From positions 9,939,928-10,003,927 of the forward strand of contig NC_092361.1 in the NCBI RefSeq assembly GCF_030848805.1: DNA of 64,000 nt. The letters run 5' to 3'. The translations under genes and the position numbers were made by a program. Origin of the DNA: Temnothorax longispinosus (Eukaryota; Arthropoda; Insecta; Hymenoptera; Formicidae). The stretch's first letter is position 1. Every line of letters starts with the position of its first letter. Below the pieces are notes generated by a model that was given only the letters and a program-made list of their open reading frames with translations, was not told the origin of the DNA and searched no databases. Positions 55,400 to 63,803 of this stretch are shown piece after piece.

Positions 55400-56293
55400 A
55401 GCCGTAAAAACAACTGATTTCTTTTAAAAATAATGTAATCGTTACAAATATTGAAAAATTGAAAAAAAAAATAAAAAAATTAAAATTAAAAAAATTAAAA
55501 ATATTTTAAAATAAAAATTTTTAATTTAAGAAATAATTAAGAAAGAGGGATGCCAAGCGGATTCTAAATTACGATTTTTGAACATAAAAGTGGCTATAAC
55601 TCGGAAACGGCTCATTTCCGGACCTATGTTTGTATGAACTTTTTTGCTTGTTTTTGGGTCCCGAATCACCTCCCGAAGTGGAGTAGGCGATTTTTCGGAC
55701 ACCCTGTATAATGTTCTGCTGCATAAATTAAATTTTCACATACAGGTAATTCTATCTATTAGGTTCTTCAGAGATGTTTAGAAGTTCTGAGGCCCGAATT
55801 CAGCGAGCTTAAAACAGTAATGGCAGATCAGATAATGTATGTCAAGGAGAATCTTATATTACCGCACCATTATACGTTTTACTGCAACTGTAACTGATTT
55901 TATTGTAACTAAGGTAAATATACCAAATGATAAAATTTATGAAGCAATATCACAATGTTGGCATGTTATTTTAATGTATGTAATATTGCGATTAGGCACG
56001 AGGAAAAAGCGGGCCTCTGTTCACATTTGACGTTTACGATGATATTCGTATTATGCACTATGCTTCTGTCAAAACCGAGGAATCACATGTCGGAAAAGTT
56101 TTACTTAGGTATTTATTATTAAAAGAATATTTTGCATAATTCTTTTTTATGTTATTTTTTTATTTTTCTTATTAGATCATGGTACGAGAGGAACAAACAC
56201 ATTTTTCCAGCGAGTAGATGGGAACCTTTTGATCCAACGAAAAGTTACAAGTATACAGTGTCGGATAAAAATAGGAAGAAAGCTAAAATCTGA

Positions 56294-56412
56294 TCTTAGA
56301 TTCAACGAATTGTCCAATTTTGTTTAAAGGATTCAGATTCAAGGACTGTAAATATTATAACCAGATAAATAACTTTGTTTCATCGTACAATTGATTCATT
56401 ATAAAACAGCTG

Positions 56413-56457
<45 letters not shown>

Positions 56458-56467
56458 TATTTTACAA

Positions 56468-56507
<40 letters not shown>

Positions 56508-57581
56508 AGCTACATTGTATTTTTAAGGACTGTGATTTTAATTCATTCAGTTATGTGATAATATTTAATTCATTTACTCGATTATATAGCTCTACTAAAT
56601 AGTTAAGTTTTCGCAAACATTTGGAGGGAAAATAAAAATACATGAATAGTTTAATGACTTGAATATAATAATTACAATATGAAAATACAAAACCATACTT
56701 TAATTCATTCCGATACAGAAACAGTATTAAAATATTAATCCATAATCAGATCCTCTAACAGAAATCTATTTACAAATATTAGATGTATCATCTCTTGTCA
56801 TTTCTTGAAGATAACTGTACAAAAATAAATATATACAATTATATCGATTATAATCACGTATTATTCATAGATTTAATACAAGTTGGATCCATGTATGTAA
56901 TATTTTTGGGAAAATGGTCCATTATAATAAACTTTTTCTCAGTCGATCTGTTCAAGCAGTCAAGGAATCCGAACCAATAAATAACTAGTCCAGACCCGAA
57001 TCTATTCCAGTAGTTTCCAGTTTCGCATCGTTTTATATTCTTATATTCGTGTTTTTAATACATGAATTATTACTTATTTGAAAATTAATAATTAGTGGAC
57101 AAGGAATAATCACATTGTCAGGTAAATTTTTTATTTTAAAAATAATTGATTTAATATAAATAATTTAATTATTGCAGAGATAAACATGATTTAAAAAACA
57201 GGTTAATATTATATATATGTATATATATACGATATATATATGTGTATTTATATCTACCTAACATAGAAAATTTACAAGAATAACATTAAATATAATAAAT
57301 AGGTATTTAATCAATAAATACATATTTAATAAATTTCAAAAATAGGAGACAATAGTTCTATATCATAACTATTATTACATTTAATGTTATAGCGATTCTC
57401 TATATAATACGAATATAAATACACATATATGTATATTTGTAAAAAGGAAAAGGTTATATATATATATATATATATAAATTTAATAAAAATTTAATTCGTT
57501 GTTATTGTCAATTTGTGAATAATTAAAAAATAAAAAATGGAAATTTTTTGCCGATACTTGCTTATCACTACAAAACGCATG
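56294..57581. other. AT-rich spacer with (TA)n runs
   Basis: 3' of FAM50. (TA)n tracts at about 56416-56450, 56470-56504 and 57456-57474. A 65-codon frame at 56783-56980 has no recognisable feature. No other gene seen. Confidence 0.6.
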
Positions 57582-58150
57582 ATATCAGTACAAAATTACC
57601 TTTTTCAAAAAAAGGTAAAAAAAGGCGCCAAGTACACGCGCAATGTATGTTGTAAATCAAAAAATCTTAAATGGTAGTAGCTTTATTTCTTCCTACCAAA
57701 ATAATTCACAAAATTGCGTTACCTAACTCAACCCAAGTGATATGTATAGTAGCTTTATATTTTTCTCCCTAACAGAATAATTCACAAAATTGCGTTACCT
57801 AATTCAACCTAAGTGATACGTATTTCAAAAAAAGATGTGAAATTTTTAAATTGCGCCAATTGCAAAGAAAATATATATACTTTGAAAAATAATTGTTGTG
57901 CAACTACTTTTAAAAAATAAAACAAAATTGTGTTATCTAACTCAGCCCAAGTGTGTATCTTTGTATTCCTGAGAGTCTTTTTATCAACCCAAGTGGTAGT
58001 AGTTTTAATTCTCTTTGATAAAATTATAATATTACAAAGAATTATTTTAATCACAAAGAATTAAAGAGGTAACATAAAATAAAAATATTTAATTAAAATA
58101 AAATAAATAAATTTTTCTTGTAAAAAACTTGGCGCTGCTTTTTTAAGGTC

Positions 58151-58277
58151 AACCCAGACAAACTTGCATAGGTGCATAAGCATATGCATAAAGAAATAGA
58201 TTGGTCTACTTCCTTTTGCACATATACATATAAACCAATTAATTTCTTATGTTTATGCGCTATGCAAATTTGTCTGG
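58151..58277. mobile_element. foldback MITE in the spacer
   Basis: CCCAGACAAACTTGCATAGG pairs with the complement near 58277 (AAATTTGTCTGG); GCATAAGCATATGCATAAAG lies inside. Confidence 0.75.
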
Positions 58278-58339
58278 ATAAGAGCCTCCGCACAAGACTC
58301 TCGTATGATAGCGTAGCGTAACGTAACGTGGATTAACGC

Positions 58340-58436
58340 ACAAGAAACGTATCGGTTAGAGCCTCCGCACAAAATTTTCGTATGGTAACGTAACGTAGAT
58401 CAACGCACAAGAAACGTATTGACGTATAAAGCGTCA
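58340..58436. repeat. arm unit with direct copy, GCACAAGAAACGTAT
   Basis: Two direct units (58284-58356 and 58358-58432) contain AGAGCCTCCGCACAA and GCACAAGAAACGTAT; an inverted partner lies at 58597-58680. This makes a middle palindrome layer. Confidence 0.7.
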
Positions 58437-58596
58437 TCTACAATGGCAGCAGGAGTATACAGTAAGACGTAAGCAGTAAGTTATTGACTAATGGGATTTT
58501 TACAATTCAAGAATAATCGACTGTGATTGGTTAATAGAATAGTTTACTGCTTACGTCTTATTGCATACCTACTCCTGCTGCCATTGTAGACGACGC
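58437..58596. mobile_element. innermost MITE
   Basis: Arms ATCTACAATGGCAGCAGGAG and its complement, with the internal ATCGACTGTGATTGGT block shared with MITEs at 31152 and 32171. Confidence 0.85.
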
Positions 58597-59249
58597 TTAA
58601 CGCCGTAACTGATACGTTTCTTGTGCGTTGACCCACGTTTCGTTACACTACGTTGCCATACGAAAGTCTTGTGCAAAGGTTCTAAACCTTAAAAAAGCAG
58701 CGCCAAGTTTTTTACAAGAAAAATTTATTTATTTTATTTTAATTAAATATTTTTATTTTATGTTACCTCTTTAATTCTTTGTGATTAAAATAATTCTTTG
58801 TAATATTATAATTTTATCAAAGAGAATTAAAACTACTACCACTTGGGTTGATAAAAAGACTCTCAGGAATACAAAAATACATACCACTTGGGCTGAGTTA
58901 GATAACACAATTTTGTTTTATTTTTTAAAAGTAGTTGCACAACAATTATTTTTCAAAGTATATATATTTTTTTTGCAATTGGCGCAATTTAAAAATTTCA
59001 CATCTTTTTTTGAAATACGTATCACTTAGGTTGAATTAGGTAACGCAATTTTGTGAATTATTCTGTTAGGGAGAAAAATATAAAGCTACTATACATATCA
59101 CTTGGGTTGAGTTAGGTAACGCAATTTTGTGAATTATTTTGTTAGGAAGAAATAAAGCTACTACCTTTTTAGATTTACAACATACATTGCGCGTGTACTT
59201 GGCGCCTTTTTTTACCTTTTTTTGAAAAAGGTAATTTTGTACTGATATG

Positions 59250-59410
59250 TATATACGTATATACATTGTAATTCGTTACTTCTGTAACTATTAATTCTCT
59301 AGTTGCGCACCACGTACCGCGCTTGACTCGTATCGCCGTCTTTTAATTAATTTATTAATTGTATATAATTTTATATAATTATATAGAATTATACAGAATT
59401 ATATAGAATT
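59250..59410. other. AT-rich target of the GC-rich insertion
   Basis: TATAATTTTATATAATTATATAG-like sequence up to the insertion; the same type of sequence resumes at 60434. Confidence 0.6.
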
Positions 59411-59650
59411 ATATAGGGTGTGGCGGCTGCAAGCGCCCCGAATCTGGCGGCGCAACCGCCACAACACAAGCACGCCCCGCGCCTGCCAGACGGCAGCCCG
59501 TCATACACACCCCGGCCGGCGAGAGCACCGGCGGCACAGCGAACGGCCGCACGCAACGAGCACGTGCAATCAGCATGCCGTCGAAGATGATAACAAGTAC
59601 GCTCCGCTAGGCGGCTGCCCTTTCTCGTAAGAGAAATTCGGCGACCAGGA

Positions 59651-59658
59651 TATAAAAG
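59651..59658 (+). promoter_or_regulatory. TATA box
   Basis: TATAAAAG, about 30 bases upstream of a CTATCCTCGCACAG stretch that could hold the start site (near 59685). It sits 82 bases before the open frame. Confidence 0.5.
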
Positions 59659-59732
59659 GACCGGCAAGCGACGATACCTTCGACTATCCTCGCACAGCGA
59701 TACTACCGTATCAGCCACGAGAAAGAAGTCTT

Positions 59733-60314
59733 TTGAGAACGTTGCGCAAGTACAATCGTACCAAGCCGCCAACTTCCCGCTCATCGCTGCCGACACATCA
59801 GCCCGTGCAGCCGCAGGAACAGCAACCTGCCGCGTGGAAATTGATTCGGCTCGAATCACCGTCACGGCCGCTCACACGACCTCCACGAGCTCTCCTGACC
59901 ACGTGGGACATACGCCTCCGCCGCTACACGTCTCCGAGATACACGGTCCCGTCGCTCTTGTCTCCGTTGCCGCGATCTCCCGGAGACCTCCGCCACCAGG
60001 GGACGCAGACCGTACCGCCGACACGGGTCCACAGAGGCCTACAAGTACGGCCCCCGATCAGCAGTGCAGAGACGCAGACCGACAGCGAGTGGGAGGCGCC
60101 CACCGAGGAAAAGGGGACACAGGCGTGCTCTCCGAGCCTTGAGCACCAGGCCACGCAGACGGAGGATCCGGACTTAGCCGAGCAAGGGACCTACACACCG
60201 CCCGGCACACCGCCGGCGTGGAGGAAGCCCGGAGCGTGGGGAAATCGACAGCCACTCCACCGTACCAAGACGCAGCCGTGCCTGGTCTGGGGTGAACGTT
60301 TGCCAGCCTACTAA
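59733..60314 (+). CDS. unknown Pro/Thr-rich protein with repeated TQT motifs
   Basis: An open frame of 193 codons without any ATG: the first possible start is TTG at 59733, and no Met codon occurs inside, so the true start may be lost, upstream via splicing, or non-AUG. The sequence is rich in Pro, Arg, Ser and Thr. Five spaced motifs stand out: GTQT (Thr 91), ETQT (114), GTQA (129), ATQT (141) and GTYT (153). Such TQT cores are the classic binding site of dynein light chain LC8, which binds tandem sites as a dimer; this is inference. The stop lies 13 bases before the first histone-type stem-loop. GC richness opens other frames too (for example 59834-60142 and minus 60154-59924), so coding is not certain. 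Confidence 0.45.
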   Translation: MRTLRKYNRTKPPTSRSSLPTHQPVQPQEQQPAAWKLIRLESPSRPLTRPPRALLTTWDIRLRRYTSPRYTVPSLLSPLPRSPGDLRHQGTQTVPPTRVHRGLQVRPPISSAETQTDSEWEAPTEEKGTQACSPSLEHQATQTEDPDLAEQGTYTPPGTPPAWRKPGAWGNRQPLHRTKTQPCLVWGERLPAY

Positions 60315-60327
60315 GGCGAAACCAACC

Positions 60328-60343
60328 GGCCCTTTTCAGGGCC
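60328..60343 (+). terminator. histone-mRNA-type 3' stem-loop, first copy
   Basis: GGCCCTTTTCAGGGCC: 6-bp stem with TTTC loop, the exact form of the metazoan replication-dependent histone 3' end. The 5' flank ACCAACC is also histone-like. Confidence 0.8.
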
Positions 60344-60356
60344 ACATTACACAAAC

Positions 60357-60372
60357 GGCCCTTTTCAGGGCC
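60357..60372 (+). terminator. histone-mRNA-type 3' stem-loop, second copy
   Basis: The same 16 bases, 29 bases after the first, with 5' flank CACAAAC and 3' flank CCCAAA, close to the usual ACCCA. Confidence 0.8.
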
Positions 60373-60433
60373 CCCAAATATCTCTAACGAACATCGCCAT
60401 CTCGCACGAATTTTGGCCTACCGCCATATAGGG

Positions 60434-60626
60434 TTATATAGAAATATATAGAAATATATTATATATACATATTGATATATAATTTTATACAATTTTATAT
60501 AATTCTATATAATTATACATAATTTTATATGAAAAATTTTTTACCGGGAACGATGTTGCACAGTTTTTTACCTTATGCAAATGCGAAAATGCAATCGACA
60601 AAACTGTTTAAATAATTCACACTTAC
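60434..60626. other. AT-rich spacer
   Basis: TATATAATTTTATA-type sequence to about 60540, then the downstream side of the THAP exon (an intron if the gene is spliced). Confidence 0.5.
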
Positions 60627-60860
60627 ATCAATGAGAATTTTTCCATCTGGACTACGCTTCTCTAATTTTCGCACGATGCACGTTGGCTCAAAATGACGCT
60701 CACACACGTGTTGTGACGATTTCAATACTGCAATGCCGGGAATTGCAGATTCCCATTTTTTACGCAATTCTTCGTCCTAAAGCACTTTAAAAACGACACA
60801 TTTTTCTGTATTGTCCTTAAATTTCTTCCAGAAATTCGGCACAATGCACGCTTTTGGCAT
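60627..60860 (-). pseudogene. THAP-domain exon of a P/THAP9-like transposase
   Basis: On the minus strand an ATG at 60860 opens MPKACIVPNFWKKFKDN, then CVVFKVL, a stop TAG, and in the same frame ELRKKWESAIPGIAVLKS and SQHVCERHFEPTCIV to SPDGKILIDV, where a donor GTAAGT follows (60626-60621). The pattern matches a THAP zinc domain (C...C...W...C-x2-H-F), which binds P-type transposon ends. Damage is visible: the second zinc Cys is replaced (PNF instead of PNC), and there is an in-frame stop. It may once have joined the transposase fragment at 49745-50640. Confidence 0.72.
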
Positions 60861-62120
60861 TGTATTTACAATTTATGTTAACAATTTTCACTGATACAAG
60901 TTTCAAAGATTTTCACTGATTTTGATTTTTGACGCACACACAATCACCATTGCACCATTTGAACCATTTGAACACGGTCGCGGTCGGCTCAGTTTCCCGT
61001 TCGTCCGATAGGTTTGCTGCAATACTGGGGTCTACGTGCCTCACTAACGGTGACACCCCCCACCACTTAAAGACACAGGAGTTTCCAGACCTGAATGTAA
61101 GACCGTGGTCAAAGGGCGCGCTAGTCGACGCCCTCGATACAAACTGTCGATATGTATTTATCGATATCGATAAAGATGGTCGCGCAAGCATAAAGTATCG
61201 CAGAGGGCGCGTGGCGCATATATTAAATTCGGGACTAAACATATTGACTGTGAGAATAACAATTGCTTTAAAAGAAGAAATACAAACAAATATTAATTAA
61301 TATTGCTTCTGATGACTCTTCTGATAGCTATGACTCAATGGATAAACATTCAATAAATAAAATAGATAATAACTGTATTTACCCAGATGTACTACCAAGC
61401 CTCTCTGTCGTTACTTCATTCTCGGACTGAATTTTAAATAAAAATTCATAATTTCGATCATAAAAAATGATAGGATACATTTTATTAATTATTTTTTAAT
61501 AGAAAAATGAAAACATTAATTAAAAACACGATGGCGGAAAATAATTACAAGAAAAGCGTACACACTTATGTGCCCTACGGTCGCACGTTTCTCGTCAGCT
61601 CTATTCTGTCATGTCTGAGCACACGCAGCACATATTATCCAAGTCATCGCCGGAATCCGACCATTGCTGCTTCTTTGACTTTGATTTTCGCCCGAAGCCT
61701 CCACGATATGGCTTGGTGACGACTTTGCCTCGGACACAAGTTTCAAGTTTGGTCTCATAAAATATTAGAAATCAATGAAAATAAAAAAACTTTACTGGAT
61801 TCGTGTTCAGCATGCATTACTCTTTAGAATCACTTACTTTGAGATTCGGAGACACAATAATATTTAAAATATTACAAATTTTTGACACGCAAAAAATTTT
61901 ACTTTTGATCTCCGAAAACACGTTTGCCTTGATAAGAATCACAATATGGCACATAACCTCACTAAACTCCGTTGGTCACGTGGGTACCATAAGTCGCGTT
62001 TACAGTATTAATGGCGAGTTCACACAACATACAGATTTCGAGATAATTGCAATGAAGACTCCGCCCCGGTGACGACTTCGCCCCGGTCTTTCCTATTTAT
62101 TTATTTAATATATACATTTT
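60861..62120. other. flank with no supported gene
   Basis: 60930-61300 is a moderately GC-rich segment of unknown type with TCGATATCGATA near 61164. On the minus strand near 61570-61690 a short frame ends SDSGDDLDNMCCVCSDMTE, perhaps the tail of a transposase. Nothing is firm. Confidence 0.4.
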
Positions 62121-63047
62121 TAGTTGCATAATTGTAGAGAGGGGATAGGCTGTCTGAGCGGACGGATGGCTTGGTGTTAAGTAGAGAGAAGAAGAGGGAG
62201 AGAGAAGAGGGAGAGAGAAGAAAAAGGTGAAGGTGGAGAATAGTATAAAAGTAAATAATGGAGAAAGAAGAGAGTGGTAGGAGATGCACACATACACGCT
62301 CGTAAACGCACAGGGTTAGAAGAGATGTGGAGGAGAAAAAGAAGGGGTGATCGAGAGAAGCAGGCTGAGAAAGGTTTGGAGAAAGAGAAGGAGAAAGGTA
62401 TCGAGGAGGCAACTGGCCGCTACAAGAAGGGTGAGAGGAGAGAAAGGAAGAGAGGGATATTCGGGCATTGCAAGAGTGGAGATCGAGGATAGAGGGCACG
62501 TGAACGAGTGAAGAAAGCAGAGATAAGACGGAGAGGAAGAGAAGGGGTTCCGAGAAGGACTTCCGTTTCCGGCGCAATCAAAGAGAAGAGATGAAAGCCG
62601 AAGGAGAAGTAAGAGGAGAAGAAAGACGAACGGGAGGGGGATATGAAATGGATAGAGGATCTGTGGCAAAGGGGATTAGGAGAATATGGATAGAGGACAG
62701 AGAGTATAGGTGGACTGAGGAGAGGGAGGAATGGGAGATGGTGTAGGCTAGGAAGGAGTGGGATAGGAAGGGTGCACGGAAGAAGAGGGGAAAGGGTAAG
62801 GGTCGAGGAAGGAAGGGAGGGAAAGCGGATGTAAAGGGCCGCGATAGCCAGGTCGGATCAAGTCGGGTATAAGTTTTTAAAGGGTTGGATACGTTCCTTC
62901 AAAACGCCATATGTGTGGATAAGATGATGTGTTGGAAGGAGATTGTACAGGGTTGGGTACGTCCCTATGGTAAAAAAAACACCCTTTAAGACCCCTGTGG
63001 GGTAAATAAAATACCATTATCTATCTATCTATAGTTGCATAATTGTA
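62121..63047 (+). mobile_element. 5'-truncated LINE with 16-bp target duplication
   Basis: TAGTTGCATAATTGTA lies at 62121-62136 and 63032-63047. The insert is purine-rich (GA) and ends with a 3' UTR and ATCTATCTATCTAT tail. A frame near 62644 reads MKWIEDLWQRGLGEYG, like the C-terminal MKWIEKVRKEAG of the 17402 copy. Frames on the opposite strand are composition artefacts. Confidence 0.88.
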
Positions 63048-63409
63048 ATATTTTTATTTGTAAATATGTTTTCTTATACTCACGCTTTACATATGCATAT
63101 ATTAACATACAATATGTAGATATACTTACATATGTATGTACATTAGTAAGATCTAATTAAAAACTAAAATAAAAATACAAATTGCTATTATACATAATTA
63201 TGCATAAAATTAAATTGTATGTATAATTATAATATAATATTATTATGTATTATTATAATTGTATGTATAATTATGTATGCATATAATACAATTACAGAAA
63301 AAATAGATAATAACTCAATAATGTATTTTTAATTACTTTGCTTACTAAGTTTTTAATTAGTTTAATAATTATTAAGCGGTATTATTTGACCAAACTGACG
63401 CTGTGTATA
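63048..63409. other. AT-rich spacer
   Basis: TATA- and ATTATTA-rich sequence with no gene. Confidence 0.6.
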
Positions 63410-63440
63410 ATGTCGTAATTACATTAATTCAATCCTTGAC

Positions 63441-63471
63441 GTTTCGACACTCGTTTTGTGTCCTCATCCAG
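63441..63471 (-). ncRNA. hammerhead ribozyme-like core of Penelope element
   Basis: Minus strand: CTGGATGAG, then stem II GACAC / GTGTC (5 bp) around loop AAAACGA, then GAAAC. The canonical core is CTGATGAG...GAAA; here one extra G splits CTG and ATGAG, which should weaken or abolish cleavage. Stems I and III were not resolved. Confidence 0.6.
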
Positions 63472-63803
63472 AGTACTAAACCCACGAAGTCATGTTACAT
63501 AATAATATATTGCAACGAGGAACAAAGGGCGTAGGAACGGAAAATATATACCTATCTCATATTAGTCGCACGTGAATTTCTTGCAGTTTATCACTTTGTC
63601 AGATTTCGATGTTGTCTAATTATTAAAATGAAGGAGCCGCGATCCATCCTGAATTAACAATGCGATGTAGTACAGGGTTAAGAGGTAACCGGAACGGAGA
63701 CGTGTGAGAGCAGTCATTCCGAGTCAGAGGACGGCATCGAACTACTTAAAAATACAGAATACAAGAGTGGGTCGTAGAAGAAAAACAAACAAAGAGAGAA
63801 ATG

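Larger units (their letters stand above)
53519..55706. mobile_element. 2.19 kb TIR element in FAM50 intron
   Basis: TIRs of about 145 bp start CAGGGTGTCCGAAAAATCGC; TATA flanks both ends (53515-53518 and 55707-55710). It holds a minus-strand DUF4817-like fragment and two nested elements. A TA/TATA duplication suggests a Tc1/mariner-related or similar mechanism, which is unproven. Confidence 0.9.
53041..56293 (+). pseudogene. FAM50: FAM50 (XAP5) 3' half, introns retained, disabled
   Basis: FAM50 proteins are nuclear and associated with splicing. Exon 53041-53436 reads KEREKEQEKERALAAKQ, KNKQKRQIQALSFNLDED, KNPDVDTCFLP and EEIEITFSYWDGSDHRR. Exon 55763-55913 reads CLEVLRPEFSELKTVMADQ and YVKENLILPHHYTFY. 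Exon 55996-56108 reads ARGKSGPLFTFDVYDDIRI, and exon 56176-56293 reads SWYERNKHIFPASRWEPFDP to the normal end. All junctions have GT...AG. Lesions: stop TAG at 53248, a one-base deletion near 53283, stop TAA at 53331, a 13-base insertion near 55882, and a missing NTIYQ-type segment. The N-terminal exons are absent. Retained introns exclude a retrocopy; this is a duplicated or decayed gene copy unless the assembly is faulty. Confidence 0.88.
57582..59249. mobile_element. large foldback element with 565-bp arms and nested palindromes
   Basis: Left arm 57582-58149 and right arm 58686-59249 are near-identical inverted copies (ATATCAGTACAAAATTACC outer ends; CAGCGCCAAGTTTTTTAC inner ends). The 82-residue frames at 57809-58054 (minus) and 58781-59029 (+) are mirror images of each other and are not genes. 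The spacer holds further palindromes. Probably a non-autonomous TIR transposon. Confidence 0.85.
59411..60433 (+). mobile_element. GC-rich 1 kb insertion with 8-bp duplication and histone-type 3' end
   Basis: ATATAGGG lies at 59411-59418 and 60426-60433. The 1007-bp unit between them is strongly GC-rich in an AT-rich field, begins TGTGGCGGCTGC and ends GGCCTACCGCC (short GGCGG/CCGCC inverted tips). It contains a TATA box, an open frame and two histone-type stem-loops, with no poly(A) tail. The family is unknown to me; a retroposed or integrase-inserted unit are both possible. Confidence 0.75.

Noticed and set aside
57809..59029. Two nearly identical 81-82 residue proteins on opposite strands
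   Set aside because: Mirror images produced by the foldback arms; AT-rich and without motifs.
61570..61690. Transposase tail ending in CCVCSDMTE
   Set aside because: Only about 40 residues and no catalytic part nearby; left as a remark.
62097..62669. Minus-strand Ser/Leu-rich frames
   Set aside because: They are complements of a GA-rich LINE tail and low complexity.
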